Positions 15,664-25,868 of a DNA stretch of 64,000 bases are shown piece by piece (position 1 is the first letter of the stretch; the number at the start of each line of letters is the position of its first letter). Below the pieces are notes generated by a model, which made no database searches, was not told where the DNA came from, and saw only the letters and a list, made by a program, of their open reading frames with translations. Where the stretch lies: positions 248,001 to 312,000 of the forward strand of contig NZ_JALIRS010000003.1 of assembly GCF_023337795.1 (NCBI RefSeq), given 5' to 3'. This stretch comes from Lysinibacillus sp. BPa_S21. GTDB taxonomy: Bacteria > Bacillota > Bacilli > Bacillales_A > Planococcaceae. The position numbers and the translations under genes are program-made.

Positions 15664-17546
15664 TATTTATTTCCTCCTTTGCCGTAAAGATGTTCTTCAA
15701 TTTCAAGAATTTCTTCTTTGTGTAAGTGGAAGCCGTGATCGTCCTTAACAGAACGGAAAATCATAGCACCAAATGTAATTGCAAGACCACCAATTAACAC
15801 ATAAATTGACCATGGTTTATCAGGATCTTGATTATAAAGAGCACCGAATGCTGCGATAAACAAGCCCACAGAAATAACAAATGGGATAGCTGAGTTGTTT
15901 GGCATATGAATATCACCGATTGGCTCAGCAAATGTAATTTCTTTATTACCTTCTTGCTTTTCAATCCACCATGGATCTAAACCACGAACAAGTGGTGTTT
16001 GACGGAAGTTATAGAATGGGATTGGTTGTGGAATTGACCATTCTAATGTACGTCCATCGCCCCATGGGTCGCGACCTGCTGGTTTGCCTTTGATAGACAT
16101 TAAGCAGTTGATTACCATTAAGATAACCCCTACACCCATCATTAATGCACCGATTGTAGAGATATAGTTGAACTGATCCCAACCTTGACCTTCCATGTAC
16201 GTGAATACGCGACGTGGCATACCCATTAAACCTAAGAAGTGTTGAACGAAGAACGTTAAATGGAATCCGATAAAGAATACCCAGAACGTAATTTTACCAA
16301 GTGTTTCGTTTAACATACGGTTGAAGAAAATTGGCCAGTAGAAGTGCGCTGAACCGAATAACGCTGTTACGATACCACCAACGATTACGTAGTGGAAGTG
16401 AGCAACGATAAAGTAAGAATCGTGTAATTGGTAGTCAAGAGGTGCAGATGCTTGCATTACCCCTGTAACACCACCCGCAACGAATGACGGGATGAAACCA
16501 AGTGCATAAAGCATTGGTGTTGTAACTTTAATAGATCCGCCCCAAATAGTTAAGATCCAGTTGAATACTTTCATACCTGTTGGAACGGCAATTGCCATTG
16601 TTGCAACAGCAAAAATTGCGTTTGCTGTTGGCCCAAGACCAACTGTAAACATGTGGTGAGCCCAAACCATGAACCCTAAGAAACCGATTAAAATTGTTGC
16701 GAATACCATTGAAGAGTATCCAAATAAACGTTTACGAGAGAACGCTGGAATAATCTCAGAGAATAAACCGAATGCCGGTAATACTAAGATATAAACCTCT
16801 GGGTGTCCGAAGATCCAGAATAAGTGTTCCCAAATAATTGTGTTACCACCCATTAAATGGTCAAAGAAGTTACCACCGAACATGCGGTCAAATAACATCA
16901 TTAATAAACCAATTGTTAGTGGAGGGAATGCGAATAGGATTAATGCACTTGATACAAGCGCAGTCCAAGTGAATAATGGCATACGCATGAATGTCATACC
17001 TGGAGCACGCATTGTAATAATCGTTACGATAAAGTTAAGACCTGAAATTAATGTACCTGCCCCTGATATTTGTAAACCTAGAACATAGAAGTCAATACCA
17101 TGTCCAGGAGAATATAAAGATAATGATGCATAAGAAGTCCAGCCCGCATCAGGAGCACCACCCATAAAGAATGATAGGTGAAGGAATACTGCACCTAGGA
17201 AGAATAACCAGAACCCTAAAGAGTTAAGGAACGGGAATGCTACGTCACGCGCACCAATTTGTAATGGTACAAGCATGTTCATAAATGCAAATAGTAATGG
17301 AGTCGCAGCTAGGAATAACATTGTTGTTCCGTGCATTGTTAATAATTGATTGAAAAAACCAGCTGATACGAAATCGTTATTTGGCTGCATTAATTGAATA
17401 CGCATTAATAACGCTTCAAAACCAGCGATAGCAAAGAACAATGTACCGGCTAATAAATACATTACGGCTAACTTTTTATGGTCAACAGTTGTAATGTATT
17501 CCCAGACAGTTGCTCCAAAGCCCTTTTTCTGTGTGTATGAGCTCAC
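15663..17546 (-). CDS. ctaD: Cytochrome c oxidase subunit I
   Basis: Catalytic subunit of the caa3 oxidase, holding heme a and the heme a3-CuB centre. Key features: MHGTTMLFL heme a ligand region, HPEVYILVLPAFG with the His-Tyr pair of CuB, WAHHMFTVG with two CuB histidines, and DSYFIVAHFHYVIVGG with the heme ligands. The 627 residues include C-terminal extra helices normal for Bacillus CtaD. A GTG start at 17546 is chosen because GGGAGGT lies 7 bases upstream; the earlier TTG at 17564 is inside that ribosome-binding region. Confidence 0.96.
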   Translation of the reverse strand: MSSYTQKKGFGATVWEYITTVDHKKLAVMYLLAGTLFFAIAGFEALLMRIQLMQPNNDFVSAGFFNQLLTMHGTTMLFLAATPLLFAFMNMLVPLQIGARDVAFPFLNSLGFWLFFLGAVFLHLSFFMGGAPDAGWTSYASLSLYSPGHGIDFYVLGLQISGAGTLISGLNFIVTIITMRAPGMTFMRMPLFTWTALVSSALILFAFPPLTIGLLMMLFDRMFGGNFFDHLMGGNTIIWEHLFWIFGHPEVYILVLPAFGLFSEIIPAFSRKRLFGYSSMVFATILIGFLGFMVWAHHMFTVGLGPTANAIFAVATMAIAVPTGMKVFNWILTIWGGSIKVTTPMLYALGFIPSFVAGGVTGVMQASAPLDYQLHDSYFIVAHFHYVIVGGIVTALFGSAHFYWPIFFNRMLNETLGKITFWVFFIGFHLTFFVQHFLGLMGMPRRVFTYMEGQGWDQFNYISTIGALMMGVGVILMVINCLMSIKGKPAGRDPWGDGRTLEWSIPQPIPFYNFRQTPLVRGLDPWWIEKQEGNKEITFAEPIGDIHMPNNSAIPFVISVGLFIAAFGALYNQDPDKPWSIYVLIGGLAITFGAMIFRSVKDDHGFHLHKEEILEIEEHLYGKGGNK

Positions 17547-17587
17547 AACTTTTACCTCCCTCAAAGTTTGTTACATAAAAGTTAAAA

Positions 17588-18676
17588 TTATTTCTCAACA
17601 GATAAGCCCATGATATAAGTTGCTAGAGCTTGAATTTCTTCGTCAGTTAAATCACCATAAACTGGCGCAGTACCTTCTGTGTTCATCATTAAGTTGCCTG
17701 GTTTAAACTGCCCAGGATCCTTAATCCATGCTTTTAAGTTTTCTTCGTTATGTTCTAAGAAACCAGCAACTCGGTTACGGTCACCGAATGCAGTTAAGTT
17801 AGGACCTGGTGTACCTGGAGCGCTTGTACCCGATACAGCATGACAACCCATACAGCTCTTAGCAAATGTTGCTTCCCCTAGATCAGTTGAAGTTTTATCA
17901 GCTAGTTTTTTATCTGTTGCTTTCATTGAAGCTACCCATGCATCAAATGCATCAGGGCTTAATGCTTTAACTTTGAAGTCCATTAAAGCATGTGAAGGAC
18001 CACATAATTCAGCACATTTACCATAGAATACGCCGTCTTTAAGGTCTTTTGATTCTTTATCGAATTCTAGATAGAACTTGTTTAAGTTATCAACGTTCGT
18101 ATCCATTTTACCGCCTACAGCAGGAATCCAGAATGAGTGCTTAACATCGGCAGCTTTTAAGTTAAAGTAAACTTTTTGACCTGTTGGTACAACTAATTCT
18201 TGTGCAGTTACAATACCTTGGTTAGGATATTCAAACTCCCACCAATATAATTTTGCAGTTACATTTACTGTAAGTGCTGTTTTGTCACCGTTCTCATCTA
18301 CTTCGTCCATCGCAGCAACATCTGCAAATTTGTAAGTAGCCGTAACAACTGGTACAGCTAAGATTAATAATAAAATAATTGGAATAACTGTCCAAATCAC
18401 TTCAAGAGTGTGACTTCCTTCTACTTGCTTAGGAATAACGTTTTCGCCAACTTTTGAACGGCGGAATTTTAAGAATGCAAGTAAATAGATAACGGATACT
18501 ACTACTACAACCAACGTCATAATTCCAGTAGCTAACATTAATAGGTTGAATTGTTCTTTACCTACTTGACCAGATGGTTTAAGTGCAGAAATATAATCTT
18601 CACCACAACCAGAAAGGAAAACCATCATCACTGCTAGTAGTGAAAAAAGACGCCATTTTTTAAGCCCTTTCATCAT
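17588..18676 (-). CDS. ctaC: Cytochrome c oxidase subunit II with fused cytochrome c domain
   Basis: Electron-entry subunit of the caa3 oxidase. A lipoprotein signal ends at LSGC, two transmembrane helices follow, then the periplasm-facing cupredoxin domain with the CuA ligands in CAELCGPSHALM, then a cytochrome c domain with CMGCH and a distal Met in NLMMNTEG. The fusion defines caa3 rather than aa3 type, so the oxidase accepts electrons from cytochrome c. 362 residues; two adjacent ATG codons (18676 and 18673) are equivalent candidates. It heads the ctaCDEF operon, 24 to 42 bases upstream of ctaD depending on the start used. Confidence 0.95.
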   Translation of the reverse strand: MMKGLKKWRLFSLLAVMMVFLSGCGEDYISALKPSGQVGKEQFNLLMLATGIMTLVVVVVSVIYLLAFLKFRRSKVGENVIPKQVEGSHTLEVIWTVIPIILLLILAVPVVTATYKFADVAAMDEVDENGDKTALTVNVTAKLYWWEFEYPNQGIVTAQELVVPTGQKVYFNLKAADVKHSFWIPAVGGKMDTNVDNLNKFYLEFDKESKDLKDGVFYGKCAELCGPSHALMDFKVKALSPDAFDAWVASMKATDKKLADKTSTDLGEATFAKSCMGCHAVSGTSAPGTPGPNLTAFGDRNRVAGFLEHNEENLKAWIKDPGQFKPGNLMMNTEGTAPVYGDLTDEEIQALATYIMGLSVEK

Positions 18677-18776
18677 AGCTTAATTAAACCCCTCTTTCTT
18701 TGTTGTATTTTCATGTGTACCTAGGACATAAGTTCTGTCTATATGAATTCTTTAGAAAAAGAAAGAATTCCTAAAT

Positions 18777-19694
18777 TTAGCTAAACAACGCAAAAATGAT
18801 GATGGACACAAATAATATGGTCATATGATTCAAAGAATAGATAAACATTTTATTTGCCCATTTCATATCATCTTTTGTGGTAAAGCCTTTAAAAGCTAGA
18901 ATCAACCAGCCCAAGTTCAATGCAGTGGCAAGAATTATAAAGCCAACCCCAAGCTCCGGTAAAAGGAATGGTAATGGTAATAATAAAAGAATCCAGAATA
19001 ACATCGAGTACTTCGTACGTTTAAATCCTTTTACTACAGGTAGCATTGGTATATTAGCTGCACGATATTCCTCAGTACGTTTCATAGCAAGCGCATAAAA
19101 ATGCGGTGGTTGCCATGCAAACATGATAAGGAATAAGGCAAGTGCTCCAGGACCTAATGTAGGTTCAACAGCTGCAAACCCAATAACAGGTGGGATTGCC
19201 CCTGAAATACTTCCTACAACCGTGTTACTAACATGCTTCCTCTTTGACCACATTGAGTACAGAACGACATAAGCAAATATTCCTGCTAGTCCCCACATGC
19301 CGGCCGCAAACGATGCCGCAAATAACAAAATTTCACCTACAATTAAAAATGAGAGGGCAATGGTCAATACAAAATTCGGCTTAAATCTACCTGTTACTGT
19401 CGGTCTACTTTTTGTTCTTTTCATGATTGGATCAATATCCTGATCAATAAAGTTATTCATTGCGCCTGAGCCACCTATAATGAATGCCGCACCCAGCATG
19501 GTGAACAATATGACATCAAGCTCTTGCAAGAAGTGTCTACTAGTAAATTGAAATGCCAGCCACATCCCTGTAAACGTTGTGACAAGATTCGAGTTGACGA
19601 TTCCGATTTTTATTAGTGCTAAGAAATCTTTCACAACAGATGTTGGTGCTGATCCACTATTTCTAGTAGCCGTCAGTGCACGACCGTTTGACAT
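18777..19694 (-). CDS. ctaB: Protoheme IX farnesyltransferase (heme O synthase)
   Basis: UbiA-family membrane prenyltransferase converting heme B to heme O. Seen: NNFIDQDIDPIMKRTKSRP, the polyprenyl diphosphate/Mg-binding NxxxD...D motif, and the second acidic/basic loop MKRTEEYRAANIPMLPVVKG, with about eight hydrophobic helices. ATG 19694 has AAAGGAGAGG; the upstream in-frame start at 19736 is not needed. 305 residues. It precedes ctaC by 100 bases on the same strand and diverges from ctaA, the same arrangement as in B. subtilis. Confidence 0.95.
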   Translation of the reverse strand: MSNGRALTATRNSGSAPTSVVKDFLALIKIGIVNSNLVTTFTGMWLAFQFTSRHFLQELDVILFTMLGAAFIIGGSGAMNNFIDQDIDPIMKRTKSRPTVTGRFKPNFVLTIALSFLIVGEILLFAASFAAGMWGLAGIFAYVVLYSMWSKRKHVSNTVVGSISGAIPPVIGFAAVEPTLGPGALALFLIMFAWQPPHFYALAMKRTEEYRAANIPMLPVVKGFKRTKYSMLFWILLLLPLPFLLPELGVGFIILATALNLGWLILAFKGFTTKDDMKWANKMFIYSLNHMTILFVSIIIFALFS

Positions 19695-20030
19695 GATACC
19701 TCTCCTTTCATTTTTGTAAGCATATTCCGCTACCAATTACTATAGCGAAATTTGCGATTGATTTCTAGACATTAAGTGAAATTTAGATGAAGTTGTAAAA
19801 ATTAGCTTTGTCTAGAAATATATAATAAAACAACATATCTATAGTAAAACATTTTCTAAAATGAATTGTGAAGGTTAGAGCACGAAATTATGAACAATTT
19901 GTGAAATGGAATCAACATCTAATACTCCCTACTCTTTACAAGTTGTTTTTTACCTGTTTTTTCGATATTATCTAGTAGCAGAAACATTACTTTCATGTAA
20001 TGTTCATAGATAAAGTAGGTGACTCATTTT
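19695..20030. promoter_or_regulatory. ctaB/ctaA divergent intergenic region
   Basis: The 336 bases hold promoters for both directions. For ctaA a good sigmaA candidate is seen: -35 TTGTTT at 19943-19948, 17-base spacer, -10 TATTAT at 19966-19971, about 60 bases before the ATG. No confident ctaB promoter or known operator was identified by eye. Confidence 0.5.
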
Positions 20031-20954
20031 ATGCAACACAACAGGTATCTGAAATGGTTTGCTGTTGCCGCTACAGTTGGGATGCTCCTTATTTTACTAG
20101 GTGGAGCACTTGTAACCAAAACAGATAGTGGCTTAGGCTGTGGTCGAAACTGGCCTGATTGCAATGGTTCTCTTATTCCAAAAGAAATTACACCAGCAGT
20201 CTTAATTGAATTTTCACATCGTCTTGTAACTGGGGTCGTATCTATTTCAATTCTTGCGTTAACAGTTTGGACATGGCGTAAACTCGGTCATATTCGTGAA
20301 GTAAAATTATTAGGTTTCTTAGCGATGTTTTTCTTAATCGCACAAGCTCTTATCGGAGCAGCTCAAGTGTTGTGGGGACAAGGTGATTTCATATTAGCGC
20401 TCCACTTTGGGATTTCTCTTATTTCCTTTGCTGCTGTTCTCCTTCTTTCTATGATTGTATTTGAAGTTGATCGGAAATTTGATGCCGATAACGTTTTTAT
20501 TGGAAAAAAACTACGTTGGCATACAATTGCTGTCACAATTTATTCTTATTTAGTCGTTTATACAGGGGCGCTTGTTCGCCATACAGATTCTAGCTTAATA
20601 TGTCCTGACTGGCCATTTTGCTATAACGAAACACCATTCGCAGCTTTTAATAATATGTATGAATGGGTGCAAATGGGGCATCGTCTAGCTGTTCTTATCT
20701 TTTTCATTTGGATTGCATACATAACTTGGCACGCTGTAAAAGAATATAAAAATCAACGAGTAATTTACTATGGCTGGATTATTGCCTTTACTATAGTCAT
20801 TTTACAAGTGATTGCTGGCATGTTAGTAGTCCTAACTAAATTGAATTTAACAGTCGCATTACTTCATTCATTATTTATTTCAATTTTATTTGGTCTACTT
20901 TGCTATATGGTAATGCTAGTTGCGCGTAGCAATTATAATGAAAAAAACAAATAA
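20031..20954 (+). CDS. ctaA: Heme A synthase
   Basis: Converts heme O to heme A by oxidising the C8 methyl group; integral membrane protein with eight helices in two four-helix halves. Seen: GGALVTKTDSGLGCGRNWPDC in the first loop, EFSHRLVTGVVS, the matching second-half GALVRHTDSSLICPDWPFC and MGHRLAVLIFF, which give the conserved histidine heme ligands and the paired cysteines of type-1 CtaA. ATG 20031 is preferred (TAGGTGAC upstream) over GTG 20019. Terminated by the hairpin at 20961. Confidence 0.95.
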   Translation: MQHNRYLKWFAVAATVGMLLILLGGALVTKTDSGLGCGRNWPDCNGSLIPKEITPAVLIEFSHRLVTGVVSISILALTVWTWRKLGHIREVKLLGFLAMFFLIAQALIGAAQVLWGQGDFILALHFGISLISFAAVLLLSMIVFEVDRKFDADNVFIGKKLRWHTIAVTIYSYLVVYTGALVRHTDSSLICPDWPFCYNETPFAAFNNMYEWVQMGHRLAVLIFFIWIAYITWHAVKEYKNQRVIYYGWIIAFTIVILQVIAGMLVVLTKLNLTVALLHSLFISILFGLLCYMVMLVARSNYNEKNK

Positions 20955-20960
20955 TAGTAG

Positions 20961-20998
20961 AAAAAGATTCGCCTTCTGTTTCGATGGCGAATCTTTTT
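20961..20998 (+). terminator. Rho-independent terminator of ctaA
   Basis: A 13-base perfect stem (AAAAAGATTCGCC and complement) with a 12-base loop and T-run, 7 bases after the stop. Confidence 0.9.
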
Positions 20999-21131
20999 CA
21001 TTTCAAACGCTTCTACTTAAGTAATTTCAAAAAATCGACAAATGTCGATAAAATTCAAAAGTTGGGCGATAAAACAGTGGATAGATTGATAACCATCACA
21101 TCCTGTGATATTTAATAATGAACCAATAAAA

Positions 21132-21170
21132 AAGGTTATTAGTATGCTATAAAAGCTATCTAATAACCTT
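21132..21170 (-). terminator. Rho-independent terminator of pyc
   Basis: An 11-base stem AAGGTTATTAG with complement, 12 bases after the pyc stop codon. Confidence 0.8.
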
Positions 21171-21182
21171 CTTTATAATCAG

Positions 21183-24100
21183 TTATTCAATTTCAATTAA
21201 CAAATCACCTGTTGAAATGGCGTCACCCGCACTAGCGTATACTTCTTTCACGATACCGTCTTTTGGTGCTTGGACGGTCGTTTCCATTTTCATCGCTTCG
21301 GTAATTAATAAGTGATCCCCACGTTTTACATGGCTTCCTTTTGATACAACTACTTTTAAGACCGTACCTGGCATCGTTGCACCAATTTGATTTGGATTGG
21401 TTGGATCCGCCTTTAACGCTAGGTTACCATCTACTTCTACAGTCATATCTTGAATCACTAGTTCACGAGATTGACCGTTTAACTCAAAGTAAATAACACG
21501 CGTGCCATCGTGCTGTGGTTCACCGATGGAAACAAGTTTAATAATTAGTGTTTTACCTTTTTCGATCTCTACTTCGATTTCTTCACCTAGTTTTAACCCG
21601 TATAAGAATGTTGGCGTATCTAATACCGAAATATTGCCGAAGGAGTTCACTGTTTTTGCATACTCTTCAAACACTTTTGGATACAAAGCAAACGCTAGCA
21701 CATCCTGTTTCGTTACGGCACGATTTAATTTCTCCTCTAATACCGCCTTTAGTTGCTCAAAATTCACAGGCTCCAGTAGCTCACCAGGGCGTACCGTAAT
21801 TGCTTCACGATCCTTTAACACAACCTTTTGTAGAGCCTCCGGGAAACCGCCATGCGGTTGTCCTAAATAGCCCTGGAAGAACTCAATCACAGAATCTGGG
21901 AAATCGATAGTTTGCCCTTTTGTCAGTACAGAATTTTCATCTAAATCATTTTGCACCATAAATAACGCCATATCACCGACTACTTTCGATGATGGGGTTA
22001 CTTTGACAATATCACCAAATAGAAGGTTTACGCGAGAATACATGCGCTTCACTTCTTCCCATCTGTCCCCAAGACCCACTGCTTTGGCCTGCTGTTGCAG
22101 GTTACTGTATTGGCCACCTGGCATCTCATGGACATAAATTTCAGAATGCGGGCTAATCATACCACTTTCAAAATCCTTATAATACTTACGTACATCTTCC
22201 CAGTAATACGATAACTTTTCTAGTGCATCGATGTCGGCACGAACCTTACGCTCACTGCCCATCATTGCATAGTACAAGGAGTTTGCACTTGGCTGTGACG
22301 TTAAACCTGCCATTGAACCGAGCGCTGTATCAATGATGTCTACTCCCGCTTCAATCGCCTTGGCATATAAATAAATACCATTGCCACTTGTATCATGCGT
22401 ATGCAAGTGGATTGGCAGATTTGTCGTCTCTTTCAACTCGGAAATTAAGCGATATGCTGCTTCCGGTTTCAATAATCCGGCCATATCTTTTATCGCTAAA
22501 ATATGCGCTCCTGCTGCCTCTAGCTCCTTGGCCATTTCCTTATAGTATTGAACTGAATATTTCGCTCTTGTTTCATCAAAAATATCTCCTGTGTAACAGA
22601 TCGCAGCTTCTGCAATTTTACCTGATTGTCGTGCAGCATCAATGGCTACTTCCATTCCTTTAATCCAGTTCAAGCTATCGAAGATACGGAAAACATCAAT
22701 GCCTGATGCCGCTGATTCAGCGATAAACTCACGAATTAAATTGTCTGGATAATTTGTGTAGCCGACTGCATTCGCACCACGCAATAACATTTGGAATAAC
22801 ACATTCGGTACTTGTTGACGCAACTTGGCAAGTCGCTCCCACGGGTCTTCTTTTAAGAAACGATACGCCACATCAAACGTCGCGCCTCCCCACATTTCGA
22901 GTGAGAAGAAATCATGCATCATACGTGCAGTGGCATCTGCAATTTCGAACATATCCTGTGAACGTACACGAGTCGCTAGAAGTGATTGGTGTGCATCGCG
23001 GAAAGTTGTATCCGTTAATAGCACGTCCTCTTGCTCTAGAATCCATTTCACAAGCCCTTCTGCTCCTCGGGCATCTAAAATTTGCTTCGTCCCCGCCGGG
23101 GGAACGATTAGTTTATCGACTTTCGGGATGCTCGGCTGTACAAAAATTGGTTTCGCCTTCTTCTCTACTCCTGGGAAGCCATTTAGCGTCACATTACCAA
23201 TATAACTTAAGAGCTTTGTCCCGCGGTCCTTGCGCTCAGGGAAAATAAATAGTTCAGGTGTTGAATCAATAAAACTTGTATCAAATGCACCCGTTAAAAA
23301 TTTCTCGTGCGTTACGACATTATTTAAGAATGGAATATTCGTTTTCACCCCACGAATACGGAACTCTTTTAAATTTCGGTCCATTTTTGCCGCGGCTTCT
23401 TTAAAAGTCATTCCCGTCGTAGAAATTTTCACCAGTAGTGAATCATAATACGGTGTTACTACAGCCCCTTGGAAGCCATTTCCGGCATCTAATCGAACCC
23501 CGAAGCCACCGCTTGAACGGTACACCATAAGCTTTCCTGTATCTGGCATAAAGTCATTAGCCGGATCTTCCGTCGTGACACGTGCTTGAATTGCATAGCC
23601 GATCATTGGAATATCCGCCTGTTGTGGAATGTGGATTTCCTCACTATGCAATCCGTAGCCCGCTGCTACTTTAATTTGGGCGTGCACAATATCAACACCC
23701 GTTATCATTTCAGTAATCGTATGCTCTACTTGAATTCGAGGGTTGACCTCGATGAAATAAAAATTCTCGCCTGCAACTAAAAATTCTACTGTCCCTGCAT
23801 TTATGTATGAGACATTTTTCATTAATTGAACTGCTGCATCGCAAATTTGGCTTCTTAAATCTTCCGAAATTGAATTAGATGGCGCGATTTCAACAACCTT
23901 TTGATGACGACGTTGAATCGAGCAATCACGTTCATATAAATGAATGATATTACCTTGTTGGTCGCCAATAATTTGGACTTCAATATGCTTTGGCTTAATA
24001 ATAGCCTTTTCTACATATACCTCATCAGAGCCAAATGCTGCCTTCGCCTCTGATTTTGCACGTTCATAGGAGGAAGCTAGCTCCTCTGCTGTATGAACAA

Positions 24101-24617
24101 GACGCATTCCACGACCACCGCCGCCTAATGCTGCCTTAATCATAATTGGATAGTCATATGCGTTTGCAAAAGCCTCTACCTCTGCTAAATTATTTACTGG
24201 ACCATCTGTACCAGGAATAACAGGAATGCCCGCAGCAATTGCTTGTTCACGCGCCTTCACCTTATCTCCAAACATATCTAAATGCTGAGATGTCGGCCCA
24301 ATGAAGACAATCCCCTCTTCTTCACATCGACGTGCAAATTCTACGTTTTCCGATAAAAAACCGTACCCTGGATGAATCGCATCAACCTTAGCATCTTTAG
24401 CAATCGAAATAATGCCCTCAATATCTAAATAAGCATCAATTGGTTTCTTGCCAGCCCCCACTAAATAGGCCTCATCTGCTTTAAAGCGATGAAATGCACC
24501 ACTGTCCTCCCGTGAATAAATGGCTACTGTTTGGATATTCAACTCCGTACATGCACGAAAAATACGAATTGCAATTTCTCCTCGATTGGCTACGAGAATT
24601 TTTTTGATTGACTCCAT
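21183..24617 (-). CDS. pyc: Pyruvate carboxylase
   Basis: Biotin-dependent, ATP-driven carboxylation of pyruvate to oxaloacetate, replenishing the TCA cycle. 1144 residues in the usual order: biotin carboxylase domain (1-455, with KAALGGGGRGMR and FIEVNPRIQVEHT), carboxyltransferase domain (about 530-800, opening LLTDTTFRDAHQSLLATRVR and including HLHTHDTSG), allosteric/conserved domain, and the biotin carboxyl carrier domain ending in EAMKMET with the biotinylated lysine. ATG 24617 follows AAGGGGGATATC. It lies downstream of ftsW, as in B. subtilis (ftsW-pycA). Confidence 0.97.
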   Translation of the reverse strand: MESIKKILVANRGEIAIRIFRACTELNIQTVAIYSREDSGAFHRFKADEAYLVGAGKKPIDAYLDIEGIISIAKDAKVDAIHPGYGFLSENVEFARRCEEEGIVFIGPTSQHLDMFGDKVKAREQAIAAGIPVIPGTDGPVNNLAEVEAFANAYDYPIMIKAALGGGGRGMRLVHTAEELASSYERAKSEAKAAFGSDEVYVEKAIIKPKHIEVQIIGDQQGNIIHLYERDCSIQRRHQKVVEIAPSNSISEDLRSQICDAAVQLMKNVSYINAGTVEFLVAGENFYFIEVNPRIQVEHTITEMITGVDIVHAQIKVAAGYGLHSEEIHIPQQADIPMIGYAIQARVTTEDPANDFMPDTGKLMVYRSSGGFGVRLDAGNGFQGAVVTPYYDSLLVKISTTGMTFKEAAAKMDRNLKEFRIRGVKTNIPFLNNVVTHEKFLTGAFDTSFIDSTPELFIFPERKDRGTKLLSYIGNVTLNGFPGVEKKAKPIFVQPSIPKVDKLIVPPAGTKQILDARGAEGLVKWILEQEDVLLTDTTFRDAHQSLLATRVRSQDMFEIADATARMMHDFFSLEMWGGATFDVAYRFLKEDPWERLAKLRQQVPNVLFQMLLRGANAVGYTNYPDNLIREFIAESAASGIDVFRIFDSLNWIKGMEVAIDAARQSGKIAEAAICYTGDIFDETRAKYSVQYYKEMAKELEAAGAHILAIKDMAGLLKPEAAYRLISELKETTNLPIHLHTHDTSGNGIYLYAKAIEAGVDIIDTALGSMAGLTSQPSANSLYYAMMGSERKVRADIDALEKLSYYWEDVRKYYKDFESGMISPHSEIYVHEMPGGQYSNLQQQAKAVGLGDRWEEVKRMYSRVNLLFGDIVKVTPSSKVVGDMALFMVQNDLDENSVLTKGQTIDFPDSVIEFFQGYLGQPHGGFPEALQKVVLKDREAITVRPGELLEPVNFEQLKAVLEEKLNRAVTKQDVLAFALYPKVFEEYAKTVNSFGNISVLDTPTFLYGLKLGEEIEVEIEKGKTLIIKLVSIGEPQHDGTRVIYFELNGQSRELVIQDMTVEVDGNLALKADPTNPNQIGATMPGTVLKVVVSKGSHVKRGDHLLITEAMKMETTVQAPKDGIVKEVYASAGDAISTGDLLIEIE

Positions 24618-24629
24618 TGATATCCCCCT

Positions 24630-25808
24630 TTATGATTGTGTCTTTCTCCGTTCTACCTTTTCAAACATAGAAACATTGATTAATATTCCCATTGCTAAAG
24701 ATAGAATAATTATAGATGTCCCGCCATAGCTAATAAAAGGTAACGTTACACCGGTTAACGGGATTAACCCAGTTACACCCCCAAGATTGATAAACGTTTG
24801 CCAGCCAATCCAGCTCGCAATACCAGCCGTAATCATACGTGCTAGTGGATCTTTCGTGCGCAATGCAATCGAAAATCCTTTATATACAATAAATCCTAAA
24901 CCACCTAAAACAATCAGAACTCCCCAAATTCCGAGTTCCTCCATAATAATCGCCATAATAAAATCAGTTTGTGGTTCAGGCAAATACCCCAATTTTTGAA
25001 TCGACTGACCGAGACCTCTTCCTTCTAAGCCGCCTCCGCCAATGGCATAATAACTATTGACAACTTGGTGGCCACTACCATTTTCATACTCAAACGGGTT
25101 TATGAATGATTTAAGACGCCCCCTACGGTTATCAGTTAACATATCCCCTTTAAATAGCATTAGTATACCAAAGATGACGCCTCCAAACGCACCCAACAAC
25201 CCGAAAAACTTCCAAAATGTTTTAAACGGAATGCCACTCGCTGCTACAACACAAACAGCAATTCCACATAGAATAATACTTGCTCCTAAGTCGGTTTCAA
25301 ATGCTACACCAGCAACAACAAGAATCCAGAGGAATATTGGATAAAAAATTTCTGTTGGTTGTAGCTTTTCAAACGTATACTTTTGCGCTTTACGATAAAA
25401 AGCAGCCGCAAAATATAAAATGATAAATAGCTTCGCATATTCAGAAGGCTGGAAGTTACCCAAACCAGGGACATGAATCCAACTTTTTGCCCCTACTCCT
25501 GCTTCATCATTACCAGCAACCTTTACCCAAGTAAAAAGGACAACTAGCACAGCCGTCAGTAACAACATAACTTTTTTATTCGCATAATGCTTATACGGGA
25601 AAAATGCTGCTACTAAAAACCCAAGAAAAGCTACAATTAAATTGATTACTTGCTTGTGATAATAGTTATCTGGTTCAAGTCCTTTTTGAATTGCTACCAT
25701 TATACTTGAACTATAAATCATGACTAATCCAAATAAGCTTAACAATAGAAAAGTAAAAAATAACGGGTAATCAAAATTTTGTGCATAACGTTTTAAGTAT
25801 TGTTTCAT
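24630..25808 (-). CDS. ftsW: FtsW/RodA/SpoVE family peptidoglycan glycosyltransferase
   Basis: SEDS-family glycosyltransferase of septal cell-wall synthesis, with about ten membrane helices in 392 residues. Motifs seen: the N-terminal FLLLSLFGLVMIYSSS, GAKSWIHVPGLGNFQPSEYAKL, and VNSYYAIGGGGLEGRGLGQSIQKLGYLPEPQTDFI, ending with INLGGVTGLIPLTGVTLPFISYGGTS. The last two are diagnostic of the family. Position between ylaN and pyc identifies it as FtsW rather than SpoVE or RodA. It precedes pyc by 12 bases, so cotranscription is likely. Confidence 0.93.
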   Translation of the reverse strand: MKQYLKRYAQNFDYPLFFTFLLLSLFGLVMIYSSSIMVAIQKGLEPDNYYHKQVINLIVAFLGFLVAAFFPYKHYANKKVMLLLTAVLVVLFTWVKVAGNDEAGVGAKSWIHVPGLGNFQPSEYAKLFIILYFAAAFYRKAQKYTFEKLQPTEIFYPIFLWILVVAGVAFETDLGASIILCGIAVCVVAASGIPFKTFWKFFGLLGAFGGVIFGILMLFKGDMLTDNRRGRLKSFINPFEYENGSGHQVVNSYYAIGGGGLEGRGLGQSIQKLGYLPEPQTDFIMAIIMEELGIWGVLIVLGGLGFIVYKGFSIALRTKDPLARMITAGIASWIGWQTFINLGGVTGLIPLTGVTLPFISYGGTSIIILSLAMGILINVSMFEKVERRKTQS

Positions 25809-25828
25809 TGGAAAACCTCATTCTAGAA

Positions 25829-25864
25829 AAAAAACTCAAATCGCAAATTGCGTTTGAGTTTTTT
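25829..25864 (-). terminator. Rho-independent terminator after ylaN
   Basis: A 12-base perfect stem AAAAAACTCAAA with complement and flanking T-run, placed 5 bases beyond the ylaN stop and before ftsW. Confidence 0.85.
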
Positions 25865-25868
25865 CTTT

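Noticed and set aside
22754-23248. 164-codon open frame opposite pyc
   Set aside because: It lies wholly within the well-conserved pyc gene and has no start signals or domain similarity.
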